A DNA stretch of 24,038 nucleotides from a bacterium (GCA_021798435.1 JAJZGN010000004.1:1-24038), one strand, 5' to 3'; positions 6,684 through 13,353 are shown, numbered from the stretch's first letter. Notes: a model not told the origin generated them from the letters alone. A program made the numbers and translations.

Positions 6684-7478
6684 TCAGTACAGGGAGGATG
6701 CCAGGCTGGCCCGGCCAGGCCCCACGGCCGGGTGCTCCGGCCCCAGCTGCTCGAAGCAGAGGATCGCCACCCGCCGGAGGATGTCCCGGCGCTCCCCGGT
6801 GGAATCAGCCACCGCACCGATGGCGTATGTGGCCGCCCCAGCGAAGTCGCCTGCTCGGAGCGCCCCCAGCAGCTGGGCGTCACCCTCCGATCCCTCATCC
6901 TGGAGCTGGGCCCAAGCGGCGAGCCCGTCACAGAGCCGGTCCTGAGGCGCAAGGGCGGCCACCACACTCGCCTCTGCCGACCGCCCCTCCCGGAGCAGAC
7001 GCTCCGCAAGCTGGCGCCGCGCCGGCAGGTGGGAGGGATCCGCGGCCAGCGCCGCACGAAGGGACGCCTCGTCCCCGCCCTCCGCCAAGAGGTCCGCCTC
7101 GGAGGGCAGCAGCCCTTGGAGGAAGGCCCGCACCTGGGGTGCCGGCTGGGCGCCGACGAACTCCGCCACCACGTGGCCGTCCCGGAAGGCCTTGACCGCG
7201 GGTATGCCACGGATTCCGAACATCTGGGCGAGCTGAGGACTCTGGTCCACATCCACCGCCCGGAGCAGCACCTGCCCCTCCAGGTGGGCCACCTCCTGCT
7301 CCAAGACCGGCCCGAGCTGGCGGCAGGGGCCACACCAGGCAGCCCAAAAGTCCACCACCACCGGGCGTTCGGTCGACCGTTCCAGCACCTCGGTCGGGAA
7401 GGACGCCTGGTCCACCTCGACCTTGAGCGTCTCCGGGGCGGCGGCCATCAGCTCAGGGGATGGGCCGCCGGCGGTCAT
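6684..7478 (-). CDS. cnoX: Thioredoxin-TPR protein (CnoX/YbbN-like chaperedoxin)
   Basis: A 264-residue two-part protein. Residues about 18-125 form a thioredoxin fold with the active site WCGPC (Cys49, Cys52) and the cis-proline loop GIRGIPAVKAF. Residues about 130-262 are Ala/Leu-rich helical repeats of the TPR type seen in YbbN. CnoX proteins protect unfolded substrates from oxidation and hand them to chaperones; E. coli CnoX has an SxxC site, while this one keeps the full CxxC like other bacterial homologues, so it may be redox-active. The start is ATG at 7478 with GGAG four nt upstream. It overlaps the unknown gene upstream by 26 nt. A later ATG at 7448 is possible. Confidence 0.88.
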   Translation of the reverse strand: MTAGGPSPELMAAAPETLKVEVDQASFPTEVLERSTERPVVVDFWAAWCGPCRQLGPVLEQEVAHLEGQVLLRAVDVDQSPQLAQMFGIRGIPAVKAFRDGHVVAEFVGAQPAPQVRAFLQGLLPSEADLLAEGGDEASLRAALAADPSHLPARRQLAERLLREGRSAEASVVAALAPQDRLCDGLAAWAQLQDEGSEGDAQLLGALRAGDFAGAATYAIGAVADSTGERRDILRRVAILCFEQLGPEHPAVGPGRASLASSLY

Positions 7479-7878
7479 CCGTCTCCACCACCCCAGTGCC
7501 GTGGGCGCACACCCGGTCCGCCCAGCCGAGGTAGTTCTGAACGATCCGGACCGCTGACGGAACCATGGAGCGCCGCCGGGCCTCCGCGGTGTCGGCGTGC
7601 ACCGACAGCGCCGCGTGGACCTCCTGCACGTGCAGGAGGAACTCGTCGTGGGTGATCCTCGCCTCCCCGAGCGGAATCCAGAGTTCGGGTGGGAAGCCCA
7701 GCGCGCGCATCGCGCGCTGGGCGTCTCTCACGTCGAACAGGCAGGTCTTCCGCCTACCGTCGTGCAGAAACCCGCACTGCCAAGGATCGTACAGCGAGTT
7801 CCTGGCGGGCGGCAGGTCAGGATGGAGCCTGCGGAAGGGGCGCTGGACCGGCGGCTTACCGACGGCCTGCGCCGACAT
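7453..7878 (-). CDS. Hypothetical protein in the csp-cnoX operon
   Basis: A 141-residue protein that I do not recognise. It is soluble, rich in Arg, His and Pro near the N-terminus (PPVQRPFRRLHPDLPPARNSL), with Cys35 in DPWQCGF and Cys46 in KTCLFD, and a mostly helical centre. There is no signal peptide or membrane segment. The ATG overlaps the cold-shock gene stop as TGATG and its 3' end overlaps cnoX by 26 nt, so the three are probably translated together. A perfect 12-bp inverted repeat lies within the gene at 7696-7722. The frame is supported by coupling at both ends and high third-position GC rather than by similarity. Confidence 0.62.
   Translation of the reverse strand: MSAQAVGKPPVQRPFRRLHPDLPPARNSLYDPWQCGFLHDGRRKTCLFDVRDAQRAMRALGFPPELWIPLGEARITHDEFLLHVQEVHAALSVHADTAEARRRSMVPSAVRIVQNYLGWADRVCAHGTGVVETDDRRRPIP
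7696..7722. repeat. Perfect inverted repeat inside a coding region
   Basis: GCCCAGCGCGCG - CAT - CGCGCGCTGGGC: 12-bp perfect arms and a 3-nt loop, all G/C except one pair. In the minus-strand gene it encodes AQRAMRALG. It could form a very stable mRNA hairpin about 155 nt into the gene. Confidence 0.75.
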
Positions 7879-8075
7879 CAGGCGGCGCGGACCCTGCCTG
7901 CCCGGGGACCGCGGGTGCTGGGCTCGATCTCGAACTCGACCTGCGCTCCGCGGGTCAGAGACTCGAACGCTCCACCCTCGACGCTGGAACGGTGGAAGAA
8001 GTACTCCACTCCATCCTCGGCGGCGAGAAATCCAAACCCGCGCTCGTTGATTGACTTGATGGTTCCGATTGGCAT
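7878..8075 (-). CDS. Cold-shock domain protein (CspA family)
   Basis: A 65-residue single cold-shock domain that binds single-stranded RNA or DNA and melts RNA structure. RNP1-like GFGFL is at about residues 13-17 and RNP2-like EYFFHRSS at about 24-31. The start MPIGTIKSINERGFGF resembles MxxGTVKWFNxxKGFGF but with Trp replaced by Ser and Phe by Ile, an unusual loss of one aromatic contact. The ATG is preceded by GGAGAAGGGC. A leader of about 100 nt with hairpins lies upstream. The gene is first in an operon with the 141-residue protein and the CnoX-like protein. Confidence 0.92.
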   Translation of the reverse strand: MPIGTIKSINERGFGFLAAEDGVEYFFHRSSVEGGAFESLTRGAQVEFEIEPSTRGPRAGRVRAA

Positions 8076-8178
8076 ATGCCCTTCTCCTGCGCCGCTACGC
8101 GGCCTCCTCGCGGCCTCATCGATCGGCCGGCTCGCGAGGAAAGCGGCGGCGAACGGTCCCCAAACAACTTCGCGGGAC
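8076..8178 (-). promoter_or_regulatory. Structured 5' leader of the cold-shock gene
   Basis: From the -10-like TAAGCT (8190-8185) RNA would start near 8178. The leader can form GTCCC/GGGAC near its 5' end and CCTCGCG/CGCGAGG (7-bp arms about 20 nt apart) before the ribosome site. Long folded leaders are known for csp mRNAs as temperature sensors; whether this one switches is inference. Confidence 0.4.
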
Positions 8179-8184
8179 AGCTCA

Positions 8185-8190
8185 AGCTTA
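8185..8190 (-). promoter_or_regulatory. Candidate -10 element for the cold-shock operon
   Basis: TAAGCT on the minus strand, about 110 nt upstream of the cold-shock ATG. No clear -35 box. Confidence 0.35.
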
Positions 8191-8219
8191 GCACAGCCTG
8201 AGCAGCCCGATGGTCCGGG

Positions 8220-8396
8220 CTATCCTCGAGCGGCCAGCGCCGCCAGCCCGAAGGCACCCAGCGCCATGACCATGGCCACCCCCTGCACCCAGAGGTGGCC
8301 GGCTCCCAGCCCCCAGGAGAGCCCAAGGGCGATCCCAAAGCTGATCAACCCCAGGAGGGCCAGGTAGAGTCGGCGCACGTGGGTCCTGGGCAACAT
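8220..8396 (-). CDS. Small two-span membrane protein
   Basis: A 58-residue protein with a short basic start (MLPRTHVRRL) and two hydrophobic segments: about 11-30 (YLALLGLISFGIALGLSWGL) and about 35-56. It ends with AALAARG. I recognise no family. The ATG at 8396-8394 is supported by a leaderless arrangement, TACCCT-AGCCCG-ATG. The longer open frame upstream on this strand is the shadow of the glycosyltransferase gene. It is divergent from that gene, and the two -10 boxes overlap. Confidence 0.6.
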   Translation of the reverse strand: MLPRTHVRRLYLALLGLISFGIALGLSWGLGAGHLWVQGVAMVMALGAFGLAALAARG

Positions 8397-8401
8397 CGGG
8401 C

Positions 8402-8408
8402 TAGGGTA
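8402..8408. promoter_or_regulatory. Overlapping divergent -10 elements
   Basis: TAGGGTA reads TAGGGT on the plus strand (8402-8407) and TACCCT on the minus strand (8408-8403). The minus copy ends 6 nt before the ATG at 8396. The plus copy would start RNA near 8414 for the glycosyltransferase gene. Confidence 0.45.
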
Positions 8409-8456
8409 TCGCCAGACCCCACCGATCGGGGCCGGGGGTGGCGGTGGGCGGCCGGG

Positions 8457-9119
8457 TTGGCTGTGACCAGCGTGACGGTGGTGTGGTGCCTCACCTGGAT
8501 CTCGACCCCCTCGACCCTGGGGATCCGGGGATGGGTCGTGAAGCTGGACCAGGCCCACCGGACGACCCCCATCACCCCCTCCCAAGTGCCTCGGTACCTC
8601 GCCGAGGGGGTGATCGCAGTCGAGGACCAGAACTTTTACCTCGACCGCGGGGTAAATCTCGAAGGGCTGCTGCGGGCGGCGGGCTACGACATCGTCAATC
8701 GCTGCGCCTGCGAGGGCGGATCCACCATCACCGAGCAGCTTGCCGAGGACGCCTATCTCCATGGGTCCGACCGCTCGCTCTGGGGGAGGTGGGTCGACAT
8801 CACCCTGGCGCTCAAGATCGAGGACCACCTGACCAAGACCCAGGTGCTGGACGCCTACCTCTCCGAGGTGCACCTCGGAGCCGGCACCGTGGGGTTCGCC
8901 CAGGCCAGTCTCAAATACTTCCACCGGCCTCTCAGCCGGGACGACCTTGCCCAGCTGGCACTCCTGGCGGGCCTACCCCAGGCGCCAGCGCTTCTCGACC
9001 CACTCTCGAACCCCGAGGGAGCCGTGGAGCGGCGCGCTGTCGTCCTCGAACAGATGGCGACCGACGGCTACATCACCTGGGCCGAGGCTCATGCGGCAGA
9101 GCGGGCTCCCGCCATCTGA
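8457..9119 (+). CDS. Membrane-anchored monofunctional peptidoglycan glycosyltransferase (GT51 family)
   Basis: A small lipid-II polymerase with no transpeptidase domain. The catalytic Glu is in AVEDQNFY (about residue 56), the motif 2 equivalent is GGSTITEQLAED (87-98; usually GGSTITQQLxKN), and the third is ALKIEDHLTKTQVLDAYLSEVHLG. The end is PLSRDDLAQLALLAGLPQAP. A hydrophobic N-terminal segment (about 1-18) anchors it, with the enzyme domain outside. The start is uncertain: TTG 8457 lies downstream of the -10 at 8402, GTG 8463 is close, and GTG 8379 would add an Arg-rich segment before the membrane span but overlap the divergent gene. Substitutions in motifs 2 and 3 (Gln to Glu, Asn to Ser) are unusual. 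It has about 220 residues. Confidence 0.82.
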   Translation: MAVTSVTVVWCLTWISTPSTLGIRGWVVKLDQAHRTTPITPSQVPRYLAEGVIAVEDQNFYLDRGVNLEGLLRAAGYDIVNRCACEGGSTITEQLAEDAYLHGSDRSLWGRWVDITLALKIEDHLTKTQVLDAYLSEVHLGAGTVGFAQASLKYFHRPLSRDDLAQLALLAGLPQAPALLDPLSNPEGAVERRAVVLEQMATDGYITWAEAHAAERAPAI

Positions 9120-9232
9120 ACCCGGCCCGCACCTCCGGCCCAGGGTGGTCGCGCCTGCTGGCGAACTGGCGTCCGGAGGCCCGGCTGCCCCGGTAGACTT
9201 GGCGGCTGCGGCCGCCGGACGGCTGACTGGCA

Positions 9233-9238
9233 TAGGGT
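9233..9238 (+). promoter_or_regulatory. Candidate -10 element for tRNA-Phe
   Basis: TAGGGT, 35 nt before the tRNA. A second TAnnnT candidate (TAGACT) lies at 9194-9199. No strong -35 box. Confidence 0.3.
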
Positions 9239-9273
9239 CGGGAGTCCCCGGTCGCCCACTGCGATGCCCCCGG

Positions 9274-9349
9274 GCCGAGGTAGCTCAGTTGGTAGAGCAC
9301 GGGTCTGAAAAACCCGGTGTCGGCGGTTCGATCCCGCCCCTCGGCACCA
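9274..9349 (+). tRNA. tRNA-Phe (anticodon GAA), CCA encoded
   Basis: A full 76-nt cloverleaf. The acceptor arms are GCCGAGG (9274-9280) and CCTCGGC (9339-9345), the D-stem GCTC/GAGC, the anticodon stem CGGGT/ACCCG around the loop CTGAAAA, the variable loop GTGTC, and the T-stem GGCGG/CCGCC with loop TTCGATC. Discriminator A is followed by an encoded CCA and then, after one C, five T residues. The anticodon GAA reads Phe codons. Confidence 0.97.
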
Positions 9350-10086
9350 CTTTTTCATCTCATATCGCGACCGCGGTGGCGGGCGCTACGGCCCTCTGAC
9401 CACCACCACGACAGCTACCGCGAGCCGGCGAGACCTGCTCCTCGTCGCCTGTGTGCTCGACCGGCCAGGTCGACTTGTCAGCGAAGAGCCAGACCGCGCG
9501 GATAGGCAGCCTGAGACACCTCGCCCGGGCCCCGTTCATGACCGCCGTAGCCGTAACGTCAGGAGGGCGAGGCAGCTCGCCAGGCTGGTTCCGCGGCTCA
9601 CCCGCCAGGTCCGCTCGACGCCGGTCGGCCCGCCCGGCTCCAACTCAGCCCCGCCCTGCGCAGGCGACTGCCGACCACCCGTCCTCCACGTCGGCCGGGA
9701 GTTGGGCGGGCGCGTGGAGCGCCTGCCTTCAGCCCGAGAGCGCCCCTGGGTGGGGCCGCCCTTGGGTCAGGGTCGCAGTCGGCCGGAGTCTGGCCCGCAT
9801 GTGGGCTCATCGGCAGGTTCCGTAGATGGAAAATAAGGTGGTGCCCATCGGCAACCTGGGAACCGCGCCTTGGGTGAGCGTCAGAGCGCGCTCTGAGCCG
9901 ACGGCCCCCGGCCCTCAACTGAGGCGAGTTCCGTGGGGGCGCCGAGCCTTGGTGCGGGGGAGACGCGCCCCCTGGCGGTCAGGGGATCCCGACTTCGCCC
10001 GGGGCTGGAAGGGCTTCGCCCCCAGGAATTCGGGGGCTCGTCGAGGTCGATCTGGGCCGGCTGGGAGATCCCGCCCTCGCCTGGCG
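9350..10086. other. Gene-poor region between tRNA-Phe and the lipoprotein gene
   Basis: About 740 nt without a convincing gene. Open frames here lack ribosome sites and recognisable composition. A 59-residue minus-strand frame (9539-9360) starts with ATG and has a plausible stretch IRAVWLFADKSTWPVEHTGD, but nothing identifies it. A perfect 16-bp palindrome lies at 9881-9896. The location next to a tRNA 3' end would suit an old integration site, yet no repeat of the tRNA end or integrase is seen. Confidence 0.5.
9881..9896. promoter_or_regulatory. Perfect 16-bp palindrome (candidate operator)
   Basis: TCAGAGCG joined directly to CGCTCTGA, no spacer, about 190 nt upstream of the lipoprotein start. 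Perfect dyads of this size are typical of dimeric repressor sites; no regulator is adjacent. Confidence 0.4.
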
Positions 10087-11124
10087 TTGAAGTCGCGGGC
10101 CTGGCTCGTCCCTCCGGTCGCTGCCCTGCTCCTGTCAGGCTGCGCGTCGGGCGCCACCGGCTCACGGGGTGCCCTCGCCGGCACTGCGGGGAGCGCCACT
10201 GGCTCCCAAGGGGCCCTCACCAGCACCGCGGCCGACGCCGAGTTCTACCTCGAGGGAGGGTGGGTGACCGTCAGTGTGATCAACGGCTTCACAGGCCAGA
10301 AAGTGGCGACCATCCCGGCCCCGAGGTGGGCGGGGTCCTTCCCGTGGGTGGGTCACACCACCTGGTATCCATGCGGGGCCTCGGCAGACGACCGCACCTT
10401 CCTGCTCTGCGGTAAGAGCAAGTATGTCGAGCTCCGGCTCGGGGGCGACGGGAAGCCTGTGTGGACCTCCACACCCGCAGCCATCCCCGCGCCAGCTCGG
10501 AATACGGGTAGCAACGGCGACCCCCAGTTTGCGGTCTCCGCCGACGGGCGGGTCGCCGCGGTGACCACCAGCGACGGAATACTGGCGCTCTCCCTGCTCC
10601 GCGGCGCAACGCGGTCCTGGACCCTCCCGGCCTCGGAAGGGTACGCCACCAGTCTGTCCTGGGCCGGTGATCGCTACCTGGCTTTCCAGTTGGTCCCACA
10701 GGCCCGCGACCACAAGGCCGGCGGCGTGCGGCTGCTGGACATCCAGTCGGGCGCCCCGACGGTGCTCAGCGCATCCCGCTTGATCGTTGGTACCGAGCGC
10801 TCACCCGGCGACGGCATCACCGGCGTTTTCAACCCCGTCATCACGCCCGACGGGTCCAAGGTCCTGTCTGCCGCGTGGACGGGATTCCTGGTGGCGGAGC
10901 TGGTGGAGTTCAGCAGTGCCACAGGGCGGCTCCTCGCGGTTCTCATACCGCCGGCACATATGCCCGGCCACGGAATGCCATGCCAGGTCTTGTGGACGAA
11001 CCTCTCCGGCAACCACTTGATCGCCGACTGTGGCGTCGCCGGCGTGGCCAACGGCGGGCGCCTCATGACAGTTCGGCTCTTCATTCCCAATACCTCCGGC
11101 ACCGCCGTCGGGATCGTCTGGTAG
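10087..11124 (+). CDS. Predicted lipoprotein with a beta-propeller-like domain
   Basis: A roughly 345-residue secreted lipoprotein. The N-terminus LKSRAWLVPPVAALLLSGC is a typical lipoprotein signal with lipobox LLSGC (Cys at about residue 19), followed by a low-complexity linker made of two imperfect 13-residue copies (GATGSRGALAGTA and SATGSQGALTSTA). The rest has repeating strands such as FAVSADGRVAAVTTSDG, LSWAGDRYLAFQ and VITPDGSKVLSAAW, resembling WD40/YVTN-type beta-propeller blades. The TTG start at 10087 gives a signal of proper length, but no ribosome site is clear; the frame stays open to 9826 without protein-like features. The role is unknown; blades of this type often bind surface ligands. 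The stop is TAG at 11122-11124. Confidence 0.72.
   Translation: MKSRAWLVPPVAALLLSGCASGATGSRGALAGTAGSATGSQGALTSTAADAEFYLEGGWVTVSVINGFTGQKVATIPAPRWAGSFPWVGHTTWYPCGASADDRTFLLCGKSKYVELRLGGDGKPVWTSTPAAIPAPARNTGSNGDPQFAVSADGRVAAVTTSDGILALSLLRGATRSWTLPASEGYATSLSWAGDRYLAFQLVPQARDHKAGGVRLLDIQSGAPTVLSASRLIVGTERSPGDGITGVFNPVITPDGSKVLSAAWTGFLVAELVEFSSATGRLLAVLIPPAHMPGHGMPCQVLWTNLSGNHLIADCGVAGVANGGRLMTVRLFIPNTSGTAVGIVW
10150..10230 (+). repeat. Imperfect tandem repeat in the lipoprotein linker
   Basis: Two 39-nt units, 10150-10188 and 10192-10230 (42-nt period), encode GATGSRGALAGTA and SATGSQGALTSTA right after the lipidated Cys. They probably arose by duplication and lengthen the tether. Confidence 0.7.
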
Positions 11125-11381
11125 GGCCGAGCCCAACGGGACTGCGAGCGCGCCATCCGGTCCGGCGCTAGTGAGGTCGTGGCCTCCCGATGGCGCCCTG
11201 TCGGAGAGCGCCAGCACCGTGCGTCCGCAACCGCTCCTCGGCGGCCGGTGGGTCGCGGGCCCAGCGGCGGTGACTTCAAGCTGGCGCTCGGCGACGGTCC
11301 GGGGTGGGGCTGGCGGCGCGGTCTGTGGAGAGCTGCTTCCGGGCGGTGGCGGTGCCCGAGGAGCGGGTCCGGGTGGGGGTA

Positions 11382-11402
11382 AGGGGACCTACGGAGTCCC
11401 CT
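11382..11402. promoter_or_regulatory. Inverted repeat at the -35 position (candidate operator)
   Basis: AGGGGAC-N7-GTCCCCT, perfect 7-bp arms, two nt before the TATGCT box. It covers the place where the -35 element would be, so a bound dimer would be expected to affect the promoter of the flavoprotein gene. Confidence 0.4.
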
Positions 11403-11404
11403 GA

Positions 11405-11410
11405 TATGCT
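11405..11410 (+). promoter_or_regulatory. -10 element of the transhydrogenase-like gene
   Basis: TATGCT ends 9 nt before the ATG at 11420, so the RNA would start within about 2-3 nt of the start codon: an almost leaderless mRNA. Confidence 0.45.
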
Positions 11411-11419
11411 CGCCACCCA

Positions 11420-12871
11420 ATGTCAAGGAGCGCCCCCGATGGGGGGAAGTTCGATCTGGTCGTGATCGGCGGCGGTCCGGCTGGGGAGAAGGGGGCGGCT
11501 CAGGCCGCCTATCACGGACATACGGTGGCGGTGGTCGAGCGCCGCACCCGTCCGCTCGGAGCCGCGACCGTCGTCGTGGGGGGAGTTCCGGTCAAGGCGC
11601 TCCGGGACGCCGCGATCTATCTCTCGGGGTGGGCCCGCCGGGAGACCTACGGGATCGCAATCCGGCTCTCTCCCGAGCTGACCATGGACCGGCTAAGGAG
11701 TCGGACCCTGGACGTTATGGCCAGCATGGCCAACATGCGACGGGAGAACCTCCTGCGCCACCGCGTGGAGGTGGTCCCGGGTGAGGGCCGGCTCGGGCCC
11801 GATCGGACCGTAATAGTCAGAGATGACCGCGGTGATGAGCGGATTCTGCGAGCCGGAGTGATCCTGATCGCCACCGGCTCCCACCCGCTGCGCCCGCCGG
11901 AGGTACCGTTCGAGGATCCGGACGTCCATGATTCCGAGTCCGTACTGGCGATGGAGCGGCTGCCATCGGAGATGATGGTGGTCGGTGGCGGGCCGGTTGG
12001 CTCCGAATATGCCTCGATCTTCGCGGCCCTCGGGGTTCGGGTGACCCTGGTGGACCGGGGGCAGCGGCTTCTGCCGATGCTCGACGCCGAGATGTCAGAG
12101 GGCCTCTCAAGAATCCTGAGTGCCGCCGGGGTGAAATTCATGTTCGGTGCCCAGGTCGATTCGGTGGGAAGGGAACGCCGGGGATTGCGCGTGGTGGTGA
12201 ACGGACGACCTCTCCGCCCGGATGTAGTGGTGCACGCCGTCGGGAGGGTCGGCAACGTGGAGGGGCTCGGCCTGGCCGAGGCGGGGGTGGAGGCTGACGC
12301 CCGGGGGCGTATCCTCGTCGACCGCGACTTTCAGACCACCGCGGCTGGCATCTTTGCCGCCGGCGACATCATCGGGCCCCCCGGGTTGGCGTCGGTGAGC
12401 ATGGAACAGGCCCGGGTGGCCATGTGTCGCGCCTTCAATATCCACTTCAAGGACGCCGTCGACCCCATCGTCCCCGCCGGTATCTACACCCTTCCTGAGG
12501 TCTCGATGATCGGACTCACCGAAGCGGCGGCGGTGGCGGCCGGGGAGGATGTGGTGACCGGTCGAGCCCTCTTCGAGGGCAACGCCCGGGCCCGGATCGC
12601 GGGTTCCAGCGAAGGCCTGGTCAAGCTGGTGTTCCGAGCCTCCGACCGCCGACTCCTGGGGGCCCACATCTTGGGCGAGGAGGCCACCGAACTGGTCCAC
12701 GTGGCTCAGGCAGTTCTTCATTCGGGCGGAAAGATCGACGAGTTCATCGACACCACCTTCAACTTCCCGAGCCGCGCGGACGCCTACAAGTACGCCGCCT
12801 ACGACGGACTCCGGAGGCTGGACCACTTGCGCCAGTCCAGGCCCGATGCCACGGGGCCGGCTGAGGCGTAG
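11420..12871 (+). CDS. sthA: Soluble pyridine nucleotide transhydrogenase-like flavoprotein (SthA family)
   Basis: A 483-residue FAD/NAD(P) oxidoreductase of the pyridine nucleotide-disulfide family. FAD binding is IGGGPAGEKGA (about 16-26), the second Rossmann site is VVGGGPVGSEYASIF (about 191-205), the FAD-Asp motif is GIFAAGDIIGPPGLAS, and the C-terminal dimerisation domain begins at about 350 with PAGIYTLPEVSMIG. The order and the segments TLPEVSMIG and TTFNFPSRADAYKYAA match E. coli SthA. The CxxxxC redox pair is absent: the region reads GAATVVVGGVPVKAL. SthA lacks the disulfide, so the function would be NADH/NADPH exchange, but other non-disulfide members exist. ATG at 11420 is chosen from the promoter spacing. 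It stands alone, with no operon partner. Confidence 0.82.
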   Translation: MSRSAPDGGKFDLVVIGGGPAGEKGAAQAAYHGHTVAVVERRTRPLGAATVVVGGVPVKALRDAAIYLSGWARRETYGIAIRLSPELTMDRLRSRTLDVMASMANMRRENLLRHRVEVVPGEGRLGPDRTVIVRDDRGDERILRAGVILIATGSHPLRPPEVPFEDPDVHDSESVLAMERLPSEMMVVGGGPVGSEYASIFAALGVRVTLVDRGQRLLPMLDAEMSEGLSRILSAAGVKFMFGAQVDSVGRERRGLRVVVNGRPLRPDVVVHAVGRVGNVEGLGLAEAGVEADARGRILVDRDFQTTAAGIFAAGDIIGPPGLASVSMEQARVAMCRAFNIHFKDAVDPIVPAGIYTLPEVSMIGLTEAAAVAAGEDVVTGRALFEGNARARIAGSSEGLVKLVFRASDRRLLGAHILGEEATELVHVAQAVLHSGGKIDEFIDTTFNFPSRADAYKYAAYDGLRRLDHLRQSRPDATGPAEA

Positions 12872-13353
12872 GCGACCGGGGTCGCAGTCGAGGCGCGGAG
12901 TGACGTGGGGGTCTGGAGTTCCCGCGGGCTTTCGGAGCCGGCTCCCGCTACGGGGGTGAGAGGGCCGCTCCCCGGCAGCGTCCGCGAAGGCAAGGGCGAA
13001 GCCTTGAAGCCGGCGCGGGCCTTCGGGGACGGCGGGGGGTGGGGGGCCATCCCGAGGTGGACGCCGGTTCGCACAGTCCTTCCTCATCGGGACATTCCTG
13101 AGCCTCGTCTCTGCCCTGGCGGTCGCCCACCTGATCTCCAAAGCGCTGCCCGCCAGCCGAGGTGGCACCCCGGCCAGGGCCGGCCGCCAAGGGGGGACAC
13201 CGCCCTCCCTGCTATGCTGGGCTGGCATTCGCAATTTGGCGATGCGGCCTCTTGGTGATACCTCGCCCCGCTGACGAAGCGGCGTCCTCGAGAAGCGTGC
13301 TTACAGCGAAGTCGGCGAGGGCGCATTGGGGCCATGGGCCCGGGAAGACCCAC
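12872..13353. other. Intergenic region and leader of the DEAD-box gene
   Basis: 482 nt without a supported gene. A GGAGCC/GGCTCC 12-bp palindrome is at 12934-12945. A frame at about 13060-13260 encodes a membrane-like stretch (RRFAQSFLIGTFLSLVSALA) but has no ATG, GTG or TTG after its upstream stop, so it may be a gene remnant. A -10-like TATGCT lies at about 13214-13219 and would give a leader of about 125 nt for the helicase gene. Confidence 0.45.

Larger units (their letters stand above)
11125..11419. other. Intergenic region upstream of the transhydrogenase-like gene
   Basis: 295 nt without a gene. It holds an inverted repeat at 11382-11402 and a -10-like TATGCT at 11405-11410. The overlapping open frames are Gly/Arg/Ser-rich and have no ribosome sites. 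Confidence 0.5.

Noticed and set aside
6138..7655. Plus-strand open frame of 505 codons across the YtxH and CnoX-like genes
   Set aside because: Shadow frame; the minus-strand frame has WCGPC and YtxH features.
9346..9356. T-run after the tRNA as a rho-independent terminator
   Set aside because: Five T residues follow the tRNA but there is no separate hairpin, so a terminator cannot be claimed.
9360..9539. 59-residue minus-strand frame with ATG start next to the tRNA
   Set aside because: Some protein-like stretch, but no ribosome site, no promoter and no similarity that I can name; kept only as a note in the region entry.
12107..13234. Minus-strand open frame of 375 codons extending from the transhydrogenase gene into the gap
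   Set aside because: Half is antisense to the flavoprotein; the rest has no ribosome site or recognisable domain.
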